64,000 nucleotides of DNA, taken from contig NZ_CP035926.1 in NCBI RefSeq assembly GCF_004214815.1, positions 1,550,001 through 1,614,000 on the forward strand. The letters are read 5' to 3'. The translations under genes and the position numbers were made by a program. The notes beneath the pieces were generated by a model. That model searched no databases and was not told the DNA's origin. It saw only the letters and a list, made by a program, of their open reading frames with translations. Position 1 is the first letter of the stretch, and every line of letters begins with the position of its first letter. Shown here in pieces: positions 36,019-45,131 of the stretch. This DNA is from Aliarcobacter thereius LMG 24486 (GTDB taxonomy: Bacteria > Campylobacterota > Campylobacteria > Campylobacterales > Arcobacteraceae).

Positions 36019-37068
36019 TTGCAAACAGCAAATCTAAAAGGCTACTTTTTTTATTTAGCTAGTTTTATAATAATTATGGCTGGAATAAAGATGGCTAGTG
36101 AAATAGTAGTAATACTATTTTTAGCTATTTTTATATCAATAATATTTTCATCTGTTTTAAATTTTCTTCAAAAAAAGAGAATCCCAAAATTTATCTCATA
36201 TATTATTTTAATTTTAATTGTTTTAACTATTGGTTTTGTACTCTCATATGTAGTAAATATTTCACTTAAAGATTTTTTGAAAAATATCCCTATGTATGAA
36301 GAAAATCTTAAACTCTTAATATTTAATTTAATAAACCTACTTCACAACTATGGATTTGAAATAAATATTGATAGAGCTGTGATTATGGAAACTCTAAATA
36401 TTAGCTCATTTTTTGGTCTTACAAAGAATCTAATAGGAAGTATTAGTGCATTTTTATCTAAATTCTTACTTATTATTATTGGAGTTGCATTTATTCTTGC
36501 AGAGTCAAAATCTTTTCAAACAAAATTGAAATTAATTTTTAGAAATGATTCAAATAGAATAAACAGTTTTGATCTTTTTTCAGAAAATATCCAAAAATAT
36601 TTTGTTGTAAAAACTTTTACAAGTTTCTTAACTGGTTTAATCATATCTATTATGTTAATCTTTTTTAATGTAGATTATCCTATTTTATGGGGTGTTTTAG
36701 CTATGTTATTTAATTTTGTACCAGTTGTTGGTTCAATTATTGCATCTATTCCTGCAATAATACTAGCTCTTATGAGTTTAGATATTCTTACAGTTATTTG
36801 GATAATTTCTTTTTATGTACTAATAAATATATCTATAAGTAACATTCTAGAACCAAAATTTATGGGAAAGGAGCTTGGACTTTCTCCTTTAATAATCTTC
36901 TTCTCACTTATTTTCTGGGGATATATTTTAAATATTGTAGGAATGTTTTTAGCAGTACCTCTTACAATGTCACTAAAAATTGCTTTTGATTCAAATAAAA
37001 GCACAAGATGGCTTGGAATTTTGATGTCTAATCTATCATCAAAAAGAGTAAATAAATTTAGTAAATAA
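36019..37068 (+). CDS. AI-2E family transporter (PerM/YdiK-like permease)
   Basis: This 349-residue membrane protein has about eight helices, four of them in the N-terminal 90 residues in pairs and the rest after residue 140, with conserved blocks GLTKNLIGSI and FNFVPVVGSIIASIPAIILAL and the C-terminal LEPKFMGKELGLSPLIIFFSLIFWG. Family members export small molecules or ions; only some are linked to autoinducer-2. The start codon is TTG at 36019 behind AAAGGAG. It follows the sodium channel by 16 bases; the pair may be co-transcribed. Confidence 0.88.
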   Translation: MQTANLKGYFFYLASFIIIMAGIKMASEIVVILFLAIFISIIFSSVLNFLQKKRIPKFISYIILILIVLTIGFVLSYVVNISLKDFLKNIPMYEENLKLLIFNLINLLHNYGFEINIDRAVIMETLNISSFFGLTKNLIGSISAFLSKFLLIIIGVAFILAESKSFQTKLKLIFRNDSNRINSFDLFSENIQKYFVVKTFTSFLTGLIISIMLIFFNVDYPILWGVLAMLFNFVPVVGSIIASIPAIILALMSLDILTVIWIISFYVLINISISNILEPKFMGKELGLSPLIIFFSLIFWGYILNIVGMFLAVPLTMSLKIAFDSNKSTRWLGILMSNLSSKRVNKFSK

Positions 37069-37089
37069 AGCCCTAAACAGGGCTTTATT
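37064..37089. terminator. Bidirectional hairpin terminator between the permease and aldehyde dehydrogenase genes
   Basis: A perfect 11-bp stem AATAAAGCCCT/AGGGCTTTATT with loop AAAC is flanked by A- and T-rich DNA on both sides and lies between convergent genes. Confidence 0.8.
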
Positions 37090-38586
37090 CTAAAAGAATC
37101 CTAAAGCTTTAGGACTAAATGAAGTTAATATATTTTTTGTCTGTCTATAAGAATTTAACATAACCATATGAGTTTCTCTTCCTATTCCAGATTTTTTATA
37201 TCCTCCAAATGATGCATGAGCTGGATACATATGATAACAATTTACCCAAACTCTTCCAGCTTCAATAGCTCTTGAAACTCTGTGAATTTGATGTGCATCT
37301 CTTGACCAAAGTCCAGAACCCAATCCATACTCTGTATCATTTGCAATCTCTATTGCTTCTTTTTCATCTTTAAATGTAGTCACAGATAAAACAGGTCCAA
37401 AAATCTCTTCTTGGAAAATTCTCATTTTATTATGACCTTTAAATATAGTTGGTTCAATATAAAAACCATCTGGATTTATTTTAGAATTAAAGATATTTCC
37501 ACCAACTAAACACTCAGCACCCTCATCTTTTGCAATATCCAAATATTTTGATATTTTTTCTTTTTGAGCAAGTGAATTTTGTGCTCCCATTGTATTTTCT
37601 GTATCAAGTGGATTCCCAACTTTTATAGCTTTTACTCTTTCTATAACTCTTTTCATAAATGCTTCATAAATTGATTCTTGAATCAATGCTCTTGATGGAC
37701 AAGTACAAACTTCTCCACTATTAAATGCAAACAGAACTAAACCTTCTATTGCTTTATCAAAAAACTCATCATCTTCTTGCATAATTGATTCAAAGAAGAT
37801 ATTTGGAGATTTCCCTCCAAGTTCAAGAGTTGATGGAATTATATTTTCTGTTGCATATCTCATAATTTCTTGACCTGTTTTAGTCTCTCCCGTAAATGCA
37901 ACTTTTTTGACATCTTTATGAGTTACTAAATGCTTTCCTATCTTTCCACCAGCACCATTTATTACATTTATAACACCTTTTGGTAAAACATCTTTTATTA
38001 AATCAAGAAATAAAAGTATTGATACAGGTGTTGAACTAGCTGGTTTTAGTATAACACAATTTCCAGCTGCAATTGCAGGTGCAAGTTTCCAAGCTGCCAT
38101 TAGAAGTGGGAAATTCCATGGAATAATTTGTGCAACAACACCATAAGGTTCATGAATTTCTTGAGATATTGTATTCTCATCTAAATCAGAAATAGTTCCT
38201 GATTCTGCTCTTATTACTGATGCAAAATATCTGAAATGGTCAATAAATAGTGGTAAATCAGCATTTAAAGTCTCTCTAATCGCTTTTCCATTATCCATTG
38301 TTTCAGCAAGTGCTAATTCTTCTAAATTTGCTTCAACAATATCAGCAATTTTGTTTAATAATGCGCTTCTTTGAGTTACACTTGTATGTTTAAACTCTTC
38401 AAAACCTTTTTTAGCAGCAGCAACTGCTAAATCAACATCTTTTTCATTTGATCTTGGAATTTTTGTAAGAATTTTTCCATCAACTGGAGAAATACTCTCA
38501 AAATACTCATTACTAAGTGGTGCTACCCACTCTCCACCAATGAAATTTTCATATTTCTCTTTAAACTTTGGTCTATTGTAAATCAT
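37090..38586 (-). CDS. NAD(P)-dependent aldehyde dehydrogenase
   Basis: This protein has about 498 residues and the ALDH superfamily signatures: NFPLLMAAWKLAPAIAAGNC, the general-base Glu in ELGGKSPNIF, catalytic Cys in FNSGEVCTCPSR, and EEIFGPVLSV. The C-terminus KTNYRQ-like SYRQTKNIL resembles the acetaldehyde dehydrogenase (ExaC/AldB) group. It oxidises aldehydes to acids; acetaldehyde is a guess. The frame opens earlier (38625), but the ATG at 38586 has AAGGAG at proper spacing. A perfect palindrome lies about 90 bp upstream. Confidence 0.9.
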   Translation of the reverse strand: MIYNRPKFKEKYENFIGGEWVAPLSNEYFESISPVDGKILTKIPRSNEKDVDLAVAAAKKGFEEFKHTSVTQRSALLNKIADIVEANLEELALAETMDNGKAIRETLNADLPLFIDHFRYFASVIRAESGTISDLDENTISQEIHEPYGVVAQIIPWNFPLLMAAWKLAPAIAAGNCVILKPASSTPVSILLFLDLIKDVLPKGVINVINGAGGKIGKHLVTHKDVKKVAFTGETKTGQEIMRYATENIIPSTLELGGKSPNIFFESIMQEDDEFFDKAIEGLVLFAFNSGEVCTCPSRALIQESIYEAFMKRVIERVKAIKVGNPLDTENTMGAQNSLAQKEKISKYLDIAKDEGAECLVGGNIFNSKINPDGFYIEPTIFKGHNKMRIFQEEIFGPVLSVTTFKDEKEAIEIANDTEYGLGSGLWSRDAHQIHRVSRAIEAGRVWVNCYHMYPAHASFGGYKKSGIGRETHMVMLNSYRQTKNILTSFSPKALGFF

Positions 38587-38676
38587 AATCAACTCCTTGT
38601 AATATAAGATATTAAACTTTAACAAAAGAGAGTAGCTTTATAGTATGATTTATATAATGATTTGATTTCGATAAGA

Positions 38677-38709
38677 TTTTGTATCTATTTGTTACAAATA
38701 GATACAAAA
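38677..38709. repeat. 15-bp perfect inverted repeat between fba and the aldehyde dehydrogenase gene
   Basis: The arms TTTTGTATCTATTTG (38677-38691) and CAAATAGATACAAAA (38695-38709) flank a TTA loop. It follows the fba stop by 16 bases and precedes the dehydrogenase ATG by about 90. There is no T-run on the minus strand after it, so an operator is as likely as a terminator. Confidence 0.6.
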
Positions 38710-38724
38710 ATATGTTTTATAATT

Positions 38725-39792
38725 TTAGTTTTTATTTAATGCTAAAAGATCAGAATATGCAGTTTCAAGTCTTGAAATCATACTCTCTTGTCCCGCTCTT
38801 AGCCATTTTCTTGGGTCATAATAATTTTTATTTGGCTTATCTTCACCTTCTGGATTTCCAATTTGCCCTTGTAAATATCCATGATATTTTGCTTCGTAAG
38901 CTCTTACTCCATCCCAAAATGACCATTGAGTATCTGTATCAATATTCATTTTAATAACTCCATAAGATATAGCATCTCTTATATCTTGTAGTTCTGAACC
39001 ACTTCCTCCATGGAATACAAAATCAACTGGTTTTGAAGAAGTTTTAAAATTTTCTTCAATATATTTTTGAGAATTTAATAATATTTTTGGACTAAGTACA
39101 ACATTCCCTGGCTTATAAACTCCATGAACATTTCCAAAACTTGCAGCTATTGTAAAGTTTTCACCAACTTTACTTAACTCTTCATAAGCAAAAGCCACTT
39201 CACTTGGTTGAGTGTATAATAAAGAGTTATCTACATTTGTATTATCAACTCCATCTTCTTCTCCACCAGTAATCCCAAGTTCAATCTCAATCATCATATC
39301 AAGATCTTTCATCTTTTTGAAATACTCAACACAAATAGAGATATTCTCTTCAAGACTCTCTTCACTTAAATCAAGCATATGTGATGTAAAAAGTGGTTTT
39401 CCTGTTTTATTAAAGTGTTCTTTTCCTGCATCTAATAAACCATCAATCCAAGGAAGAAGTTTTTTAGCTGCATGATCTGTATGTAAAATTACAGGTATAT
39501 TATAAGCTTTAGCCATAATATGAACATGATTTGCTCCACTAATAGCTCCAAGAACAGCGGCATCAGAAGTTTTTAAACCTTTTCCTGCATAAAATCCAGC
39601 TCCACCATTTGAAAACTGAACAATAATTGGTGATTTAACTTTTGCAGCAACTTCTAAAACAGCATTTACAGAATCTGTTCCTACAACATTAACTGCTGGT
39701 ATTGCAAAACCTTGCTCTTTTGCATATGCAAAAAGTTTTTTAGCTTCACTTCCTGATAAAACTCCAGCATTTACAACATCTAATACACCCAT
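38725..39792 (-). CDS. fba: Class II fructose-bisphosphate aldolase
   Basis: This 355-residue Zn-dependent aldolase has the metal-binding HTDHAAKKLLPW, the acidic EIELGITGGEEDG block, GNVHGVYKPGNVVL and the phosphate-binding FHGGSGS and NIDTDTQW. The length fits the class IIA group. It interconverts fructose-1,6-bisphosphate with triose phosphates, mainly for gluconeogenesis in this sugar-poor lifestyle. The PEB4-like PPIase gene lies 12 bases upstream in the same direction, a pairing also found in Campylobacter (peb4-fba). Confidence 0.97.
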   Translation of the reverse strand: MGVLDVVNAGVLSGSEAKKLFAYAKEQGFAIPAVNVVGTDSVNAVLEVAAKVKSPIIVQFSNGGAGFYAGKGLKTSDAAVLGAISGANHVHIMAKAYNIPVILHTDHAAKKLLPWIDGLLDAGKEHFNKTGKPLFTSHMLDLSEESLEENISICVEYFKKMKDLDMMIEIELGITGGEEDGVDNTNVDNSLLYTQPSEVAFAYEELSKVGENFTIAASFGNVHGVYKPGNVVLSPKILLNSQKYIEENFKTSSKPVDFVFHGGSGSELQDIRDAISYGVIKMNIDTDTQWSFWDGVRAYEAKYHGYLQGQIGNPEGEDKPNKNYYDPRKWLRAGQESMISRLETAYSDLLALNKN

Positions 39793-39804
39793 ATAAAACT
39801 CTCC

Positions 39805-40602
39805 TTATTTAATTACTATTTTTGCTTTTTTTCTAAGTTCTGAAACTAATGTTTCAATATCTTTATTTATTTTTTCACTTTTCATAATATTTTCAATATT
39901 GTCTTTTACTTCATCATAGCCTAATGATCTAGCAGATGATTTATCTTTTAGTAAAATAATATGATATCCAAACTGTGTTTTTACAGGAGCTTTAGTATAA
40001 GCACCTTTTGATAAACCTTTAACAGCTTCTGAAAACTCAGGTACCATTTCATTTGAAGCAAACTTTCCTAAATAACCACCATTTTTAGCTGAACCATCTT
40101 TTGATTTTGAACCAGCTAATTCTGCAAATTTATTCTCTTTATTTATAGCCTTATCAAGCTCTTTAATAATCTTTTTTGCTTCACTTTCATCTTCAACTAA
40201 TATATGACTTGCTTCAAAAGTTTCAGGGATATTAAATTTATCTCTATTTTTATCATAAAACTCTTTTTTCTCTTTATCATTAAATGCAATACTCTCAATT
40301 TTTTGTTTTTGCCAAACTTGAAGAGCTAAATCTTCTTTAATTCTATCAAGAGCTTCTTTATAACTTGAATCTTTTTCAACTCCACTTGATAAAGCATTTT
40401 TTGCTAATAACTTTCTATTTATTGCTCCATCAAGAATTTGTTTTTTCATATCTTCTGGAAGTTGGTCATAATTTACTCTTGGATCTTGAATTAAAATACT
40501 AATATCTTGTTTAGTAATTTTATTCCCATTAACAGTAGCATAATATTCTTCTGCAAATAAAATAGAGCCAAATAAAGCTGTTGCTAAGACAATTTTTTTC
40601 AT
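39805..40602 (-). CDS. PEB4/SurA-like periplasmic peptidyl-prolyl cis-trans isomerase
   Basis: This 265-residue protein has a signal peptide (about 1-17, ILFAEE), an N-terminal chaperone domain (helical, about 25-120) and one parvulin domain (about 125-225) with ASHILVEDESEAKK, GGYLGKF, MVPEFSEAV and TQFGYHIILL. It assists folding of outer-membrane proteins in the periplasm, as PEB4 of Campylobacter jejuni does. It is co-directional with fba and divergent from the cosR-like regulator. Confidence 0.93.
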   Translation of the reverse strand: MKKIVLATALFGSILFAEEYYATVNGNKITKQDISILIQDPRVNYDQLPEDMKKQILDGAINRKLLAKNALSSGVEKDSSYKEALDRIKEDLALQVWQKQKIESIAFNDKEKKEFYDKNRDKFNIPETFEASHILVEDESEAKKIIKELDKAINKENKFAELAGSKSKDGSAKNGGYLGKFASNEMVPEFSEAVKGLSKGAYTKAPVKTQFGYHIILLKDKSSARSLGYDEVKDNIENIMKSEKINKDIETLVSELRKKAKIVIK

Positions 40603-40742
40603 ATTTTTCCTTTTATAATTTTCAGATATTTTAACTTTTTCTTGTTAATTTAAAATTAAGGCAATATTCTACAATAAAATTCATTTTAATTAGATTTTTA
40701 GCTTTTAATTTAAAGAATGTTTAAAAAAACTTTTTTTTATGG

Positions 40743-40748
40743 TATACT
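40743..40748 (+). promoter_or_regulatory. -10 element of the cosR-like gene
   Basis: TATACT in the context TTTTTTTTATGGTATACTGCG lies about 40 bases before the ATG at 40789. The upstream T-rich run is typical of sigma-70 promoters in this phylum. Confidence 0.5.
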
Positions 40749-40788
40749 GCGAACAAATTTTAAGATTAATTTAAACTTAAGGATAAAA

Positions 40789-41472
40789 ATGAGAATTTTA
40801 ATTATAGAAGATGAAATAACTTTAAATAGAACTTTACAGGAAGGATTGATTGATTTTGGATATCAAGTTGACACTGCAGAAAACTATAAAGATGCTGAAT
40901 ACTTCATTGATATTAGAAATTACGATTTAGTTCTTACAGATTGGATGCTTCCAGACGGTGATGGTATTGAACTTTGTAAAATTGTAAAAAATAGAAGTTC
41001 TAGAACTGCTGTTGTAATTATCTCTGCAAGAGATGATAAAGAGAGTGAAATTGAAGCTCTTAAATCTGGAGCAGATGATTTTATTAAAAAACCATTTGAT
41101 TTTGATATTTTACTTGCAAGAATTGAAGCAAGATTAAGATTTGGTGGAACAAATATTATAGAGATTGACGATTTAGTTATAAATCCAGATGAAGAAAAGA
41201 TTGAATATGCTGGTGAAGAGATTGAACTAAAAGGAAAACCTTTTGAAGTTTTAACTCATCTTGCTCGTCACAGAGATCAAATTGTTTCAAAAGAACAATT
41301 ATTAGATGCTATTTGGGAAGAGCCTGAACTTGTAACTCCAAATGTTATTGAAGTTGCTATTAATCAAATTAGACAAAAAATGGATAAACCTCTAAATATT
41401 TCAACTATTGAAACTATTAGAAGAAGAGGATATAGATTCTGTTATCCAAACCAAGTTTCTGAGGAAAAATAA
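40789..41472 (+). CDS. cosR: CosR/HsrA-type response regulator with intact phospho-acceptor Asp
   Basis: This OmpR-family regulator has about 227 residues. Its DNA-binding half, from ELKGKPFEVLTHLAR through VSKEQLLDAIWEEPELVTPNVIEVAINQIRQKMDKPL to RRRGYRFCYP, is nearly the same as I recall for CosR of Campylobacter and HsrA of Helicobacter. Those are orphan regulators whose receiver lacks the phosphorylated Asp. Here the receiver is canonical: D8, E9, Asp51 in VLTDWMLPDGDG and Lys in KKPFDFD. The frame opens at 40717 but the ATG at 40789 follows AAGGAT. A histidine kinase follows 9 bases later, so this copy is likely phosphorylated. Expected targets are oxidative-stress and growth genes. Confidence 0.88.
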   Translation: MRILIIEDEITLNRTLQEGLIDFGYQVDTAENYKDAEYFIDIRNYDLVLTDWMLPDGDGIELCKIVKNRSSRTAVVIISARDDKESEIEALKSGADDFIKKPFDFDILLARIEARLRFGGTNIIEIDDLVINPDEEKIEYAGEEIELKGKPFEVLTHLARHRDQIVSKEQLLDAIWEEPELVTPNVIEVAINQIRQKMDKPLNISTIETIRRRGYRFCYPNQVSEEK

Positions 41473-41481
41473 TTTTATAAT

Positions 41482-42762
41482 ATGAAAAGTAGAAGTATTT
41501 ATAAACAGTTTTATTTAAAACTGATTATTGCAACTTCTCTTTTCATTCTTACTTTGTCATTTCTTTTTTTTGAATATTCTAGAAGTTCTTTTTATAATAA
41601 TATTTCTGAAAGTTTATTAGTTCAAGCAAAGAATATTGAAGAAAAATATAAGATTACAAATATTATAGAGGAGAATACAAACCCTTTTTATAGTATTAGA
41701 CTTGTTAATAATATTTTATCTTTAAATGTTTACTCATATTCAAGAATACATAAAGATGAAAAAGATTTTGTAAAAATAGATTATCCTTTAAACCAAAATT
41801 TACTTTTAGAAATAAGAAAAGATATAACTTTAGAGAAAGATTTATTATATACGATTATTCTAAAAAACTATCTATCTTTAGCTATTCCTATATTTATTTT
41901 GATGCTTATTTACTCTTTATTTGTTTCAAAAAACCTATTAAAACCTATTGTTGAAATAAATAAAAAACTATCAAATATGGATGAAAATTCTCTTTCTCAA
42001 ATTGATACAAAGAATCTTCCAACAGAGTTTTTAACTCTTGCAAACTCTATAAACTCGCTAACAAATAGAATAGGAACTTATCTAAGATTCAAAAAAGAAC
42101 TATATATTGGAATTGCTCATGAACTTAAAACTCCACTTGCTGTTATGAAATTAAAAAATGAATTAATGCTTAGAAAACCAAGAGAAAAAGACGCTTATAT
42201 TGATACTATTAATCTTACAATTAATGAAATAAATAGTATGAATATAATGATTAGCTCTATTTTAGATATTGGAAGAACAGAAGGTGCACAATTTGAACAA
42301 GCAAAAAATATAGAGTTGGTTTCATACATTAATAAAAAAGTTGAAGATTATAAAATGTTAGCCTCACAAAAAGATATAAATATGAGATTTGTTACAAATG
42401 TTTCAACTCTTAATATCTCTATTCAAGAGACACTTTTTATGCAAATTCTTCAAAATTTTGTACAAAATGCAATAAAATTTACTCCAAATGAGAAATCAAT
42501 AGAAATTGGTTTGAAAAAAATTGATAACCACATAAATATATATGTTTTAGATGAAGGTTTAGGAGTTGATGAATCAGTTGATGTTTTCGCACCATTTAAG
42601 AAAATTGGAAAAGAAAATGGAGTTGGTTTAGGTTTATATTTAGCACAAATTGCAAGTGATGCATTAAATGCAAAGATATCTTTAAAAAATAGAGATGATG
42701 GAAAATCAGGTGCTATTGCAAAGCTTGAACTTCACAATAACAAAGAAGATGAAATTTTTTAA
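41482..42762 (+). CDS. Sensor histidine kinase paired with the CosR-like regulator
   Basis: This 426-residue kinase has helix 1 (about 13-32), a short periplasmic loop of about 90 residues, helix 2 (about 132-152), a HAMP-like region, the H-box IGIAHELKTPLAVMK, N-box QNFVQNAIKFTPNE, G1 VLDEGLGVDE and G2 GVGLGLYLAQ. All ATP-binding and phospho-transfer motifs are intact. It follows the regulator by 9 bases on the same strand and should be its partner. The small sensor domain gives no clue to the signal. Confidence 0.9.
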   Translation: MKSRSIYKQFYLKLIIATSLFILTLSFLFFEYSRSSFYNNISESLLVQAKNIEEKYKITNIIEENTNPFYSIRLVNNILSLNVYSYSRIHKDEKDFVKIDYPLNQNLLLEIRKDITLEKDLLYTIILKNYLSLAIPIFILMLIYSLFVSKNLLKPIVEINKKLSNMDENSLSQIDTKNLPTEFLTLANSINSLTNRIGTYLRFKKELYIGIAHELKTPLAVMKLKNELMLRKPREKDAYIDTINLTINEINSMNIMISSILDIGRTEGAQFEQAKNIELVSYINKKVEDYKMLASQKDINMRFVTNVSTLNISIQETLFMQILQNFVQNAIKFTPNEKSIEIGLKKIDNHINIYVLDEGLGVDESVDVFAPFKKIGKENGVGLGLYLAQIASDALNAKISLKNRDDGKSGAIAKLELHNNKEDEIF

Positions 42763-43199
42763 GAGTAAATAAGATTATGTTCTATCTTTGTACACTTATT
42801 TTGTACAACTTTTAATCCAGATTCTATGGCTTTTTGTGCTGCTTCATTATTTGCAAGTCCAAGTTGAAACCAAACACTCTTTATGTTTTTCTCATCTTTT
42901 ATTTTTAAAACTTCTTCTACTACTTTTAAAATAGCATCTGGTTTCCTAAAAATATCAATCATATCAATAGAAAAAGGAATTTCAGACAAAGTTCTATAAA
43001 CTTTTTCTCCTAATATTTCATCTTCTTTTGGATAAATTGGAACAATTTTAAAACCATTATTTTGTAAATATTGAGCAACTTTAAAAGATGCTTTTTCACT
43101 ATTTGGAGAAAGACCTACAATAGCAATAGTTTTTGTCTCTTCAAATATAGCTTTTATCTCTTCTTTATTTGAATTTACTGTTGGAAATTCACACTCCAT
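42759..43199 (-). CDS. CoA-binding domain protein (YccU-like)
   Basis: This 146-residue Rossmann-fold protein has TIAIVGLSPNSEKASFKVAQYL, IVPIYPKEDEILGEKVYRTL and the C-terminal VWFQLGLANNEAAQKA and VQNKCTKIEH. It matches the CoA-binding domain found alone in YccU. It may bind CoA or a nucleotide, but the physiological role is unknown. The stop overlaps the end of the convergent kinase gene by 4 bases. The DHH-family gene lies 10 bases upstream on the same strand. Confidence 0.85.
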   Translation of the reverse strand: MECEFPTVNSNKEEIKAIFEETKTIAIVGLSPNSEKASFKVAQYLQNNGFKIVPIYPKEDEILGEKVYRTLSEIPFSIDMIDIFRKPDAILKVVEEVLKIKDEKNIKSVWFQLGLANNEAAQKAIESGLKVVQNKCTKIEHNLIYS

Positions 43200-43209
43200 A
43201 TTATCTCCT

Positions 43210-44244
43210 TTATTTTAAATTATCTAATTTATTTTGAATATATTTTTTTATATCTTGAATATAGATTGAATCTACAAAATCTTCAAATTTACATCCACTT
43301 GCATTTATATGTCCACCACCATTTGCTAACTTCATAGCTAATTGTGAAACATCAAGTTTTCCATCTGCTCTAAAAGATGCATTTCCTTTTTTATTTATAT
43401 CAATAAAAAAATCATAATCACTATTTGCTCTTAAAAAACTATTTGCAGGAATAGAAATAGAGCCTAAACAATAAGTCATAAGCCCTTTTTGTCCATTATA
43501 AACTATTGTTAATTCATCTTTTATAGTATCCAAAGATTTTACTAAATATTTTGCACTTAAGTTATCTAAAGTATCATCTTTATTCTCTTTTAAAAAATCT
43601 TTCTTGATTTTGTGCATATCATTATCTAAAATTATATGTCTATCTTCAAAGTTCAAATAATCTTTCGCTTTATCCAAGATATAAAACTTATATTCTCTAT
43701 CTAAAGATGCGAATAAAATACTATTTATCTCTCTTGCTTTAATTATAGATGACATTAAAACTTTTCCAAACTCAAAGTTTTCTACCTCATTTTCTAACCA
43801 AATATCAACTGCATTTATAGTATCTACTAATTCTTTATATTCATCAATTTTTGAATCAAAATTATCTTTTAAATAATCAAAAACTATTTTTGTAGCACAT
43901 CTTTTATCATCTAAAAAATACCAATCATATTTTTCTGAACTTTTTTTACCACTTATGTGATGATCTAATAATTGCAAAGTAATATCGCATCCAAACTCTT
44001 TTAATTCATCTATATTTTTATCAAGTTCAGCACTTTCTTGTGGAGTTAAATTTAAATCACTTATTATAAATAATAGTTTTTCATCTTTATATTTTTCTAT
44101 GTCAATTAATGCCTGTTTTAATGCTTGTTTTACCTCTAAACCATAATTTGCATTATAAAAAGTGCTTTTAGAAAAAACTTTATTTGTCAAAAATTGACAA
44201 GCATAACCATCTAAATCTGTGTGTGAAATATGAAATAATCTCAT
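43210..44244 (-). CDS. DHH-family phosphoesterase (NrnB-like)
   Basis: This 344-residue protein has an N-terminal DHH domain with HTDLDGYACQ, ISDLNLT and the signature LLDHHISG, and a C-terminal DHHA1-type domain ending in the GGGHINASGC substrate motif. The family hydrolyses short oligoribonucleotides or cyclic dinucleotide products with Mn2+. A role in nano-RNA turnover is likely by analogy to NrnB; the substrate is not proven. The ATG at 44244 overlaps the stop of the upstream Rrf2 regulator by 4 bases. Confidence 0.85.
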   Translation of the reverse strand: MRLFHISHTDLDGYACQFLTNKVFSKSTFYNANYGLEVKQALKQALIDIEKYKDEKLLFIISDLNLTPQESAELDKNIDELKEFGCDITLQLLDHHISGKKSSEKYDWYFLDDKRCATKIVFDYLKDNFDSKIDEYKELVDTINAVDIWLENEVENFEFGKVLMSSIIKAREINSILFASLDREYKFYILDKAKDYLNFEDRHIILDNDMHKIKKDFLKENKDDTLDNLSAKYLVKSLDTIKDELTIVYNGQKGLMTYCLGSISIPANSFLRANSDYDFFIDINKKGNASFRADGKLDVSQLAMKLANGGGHINASGCKFEDFVDSIYIQDIKKYIQNKLDNLK

Positions 44245-44642
44245 GATATTATATCTTTCAAAGTTAGTTGAGATAAAAAGTCATTTACTTTAAATTGAAG
44301 ATTATTTAGAAAAGGCCAAATATTACAAAGCTTTGCTTTATTATTTGGACAAGAGCTTATAGAGTCTGAACATTCAAAAACCATAGGTGTTCTCTCTTCA
44401 GCTGCTACAACTATCTCTAATATTGTAAGTTCATCAATAGGCTTATTTAAAGTAAATCCACCATTTACTCCTCTATGAGATACTACTAAACCCTCTTTTG
44501 CTAAATTCTGCATAATCTTTGCTAAAAAAGACTTAGAGATTTCAAGCTCTTTTGATAATTGATCTACATTTATTGGCTCTTCATGTTTAGAAATAGAGAT
44601 AAGTGATAATAGTGCATATTCGCTTTTTTTTGTTAATAACAT
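44241..44642 (-). CDS. Rrf2-family iron-sulfur transcriptional regulator
   Basis: This 133-residue winged-helix regulator has recognition helix around SKSFLAKIMQNLAKEGLV and the wing HRGVNGGFTL. Three cysteines, C91, C98 and C106 in ECSDSISSCPNNKAKLC, match the [2Fe-2S]/[4Fe-4S] ligand spacing of IscR, NsrR and RsrR relatives. It therefore probably senses iron-sulfur status, NO or redox. It overlaps the DHH-family gene by 4 bases. The target regulon is unknown; no iron-sulfur assembly genes are adjacent. Confidence 0.88.
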   Translation of the reverse strand: MLLTKKSEYALLSLISISKHEEPINVDQLSKELEISKSFLAKIMQNLAKEGLVVSHRGVNGGFTLNKPIDELTILEIVVAAEERTPMVFECSDSISSCPNNKAKLCNIWPFLNNLQFKVNDFLSQLTLKDIIS

Positions 44643-44702
44643 ATTTTATCCATTATAAATTTTTCTATATTGTACAAAAGATATTATTAAAAGTAGAGAA
44701 AC

Positions 44703-44740
44703 AGCAAAAAAAAAGGAGAGAAACTGAGTTTCTCTCCTTT
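44703..44740 (-). terminator. Rho-independent terminator of rpsO
   Basis: A perfect 13-bp stem AAAGGAGAGAAAC/GTTTCTCTCCTTT with a TGA loop is followed on the minus strand by eight T residues. It sits 21 bases past the rpsO stop. Confidence 0.9.
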
Positions 44741-44760
44741 AAGTATAATTCTAAAAAAAA

Positions 44761-45033
44761 TTATTTTGCTCTAATTCCTAAATCTTCAACAAGTTTAGTA
44801 AATGCAGTATAATCTTTTCCTCTTAAATAAGAAAGAAGTTTTTTTCTTTTTCCAACCATTTTTAATAGACCAAGTCTTGATGAGTGATCTTTTTTAAATA
44901 CTTTTAAATGTTCTGTTAAAACTTTAATTTGTTCACTTAATAATGCGATTTGAACTTCAGCAGATCCTGTATCTCCATCTTTTCTTTTATATTTTGCGAT
45001 AATACTTGCTTTTAAATCCTGATCTAAAGCCAT
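44761..45033 (-). CDS. rpsO: 30S ribosomal protein S15
   Basis: This 90-residue protein is full length for S15, with the conserved [43 protein letters not shown] and LRGKDY segments. It binds 16S rRNA helices 20-22 early in small-subunit assembly. The ATG follows TAGGAGG, one of the best ribosome-binding sites in the window. It is a single gene with its own terminator. Confidence 0.98.
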   Translation of the reverse strand: MALDQDLKASIIAKYKRKDGDTGSAEVQIALLSEQIKVLTEHLKVFKKDHSSRLGLLKMVGKRKKLLSYLRGKDYTAFTKLVEDLGIRAK

Positions 45034-45131
45034 ATTGACCTCCTAATAGGTATATTTTAATCTTACTTTCAAATGAAAATAGATGCGAATTTTATATAAA
45101 GTTTGCTTTATATTTACTTTAAAATAATCAA

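Noticed and set aside
44603-44812. Plus-strand 69-codon frame across the rpsO terminator
   Set aside because: It runs through the terminator hairpin and the antisense of rpsO, and its translation is low complexity.
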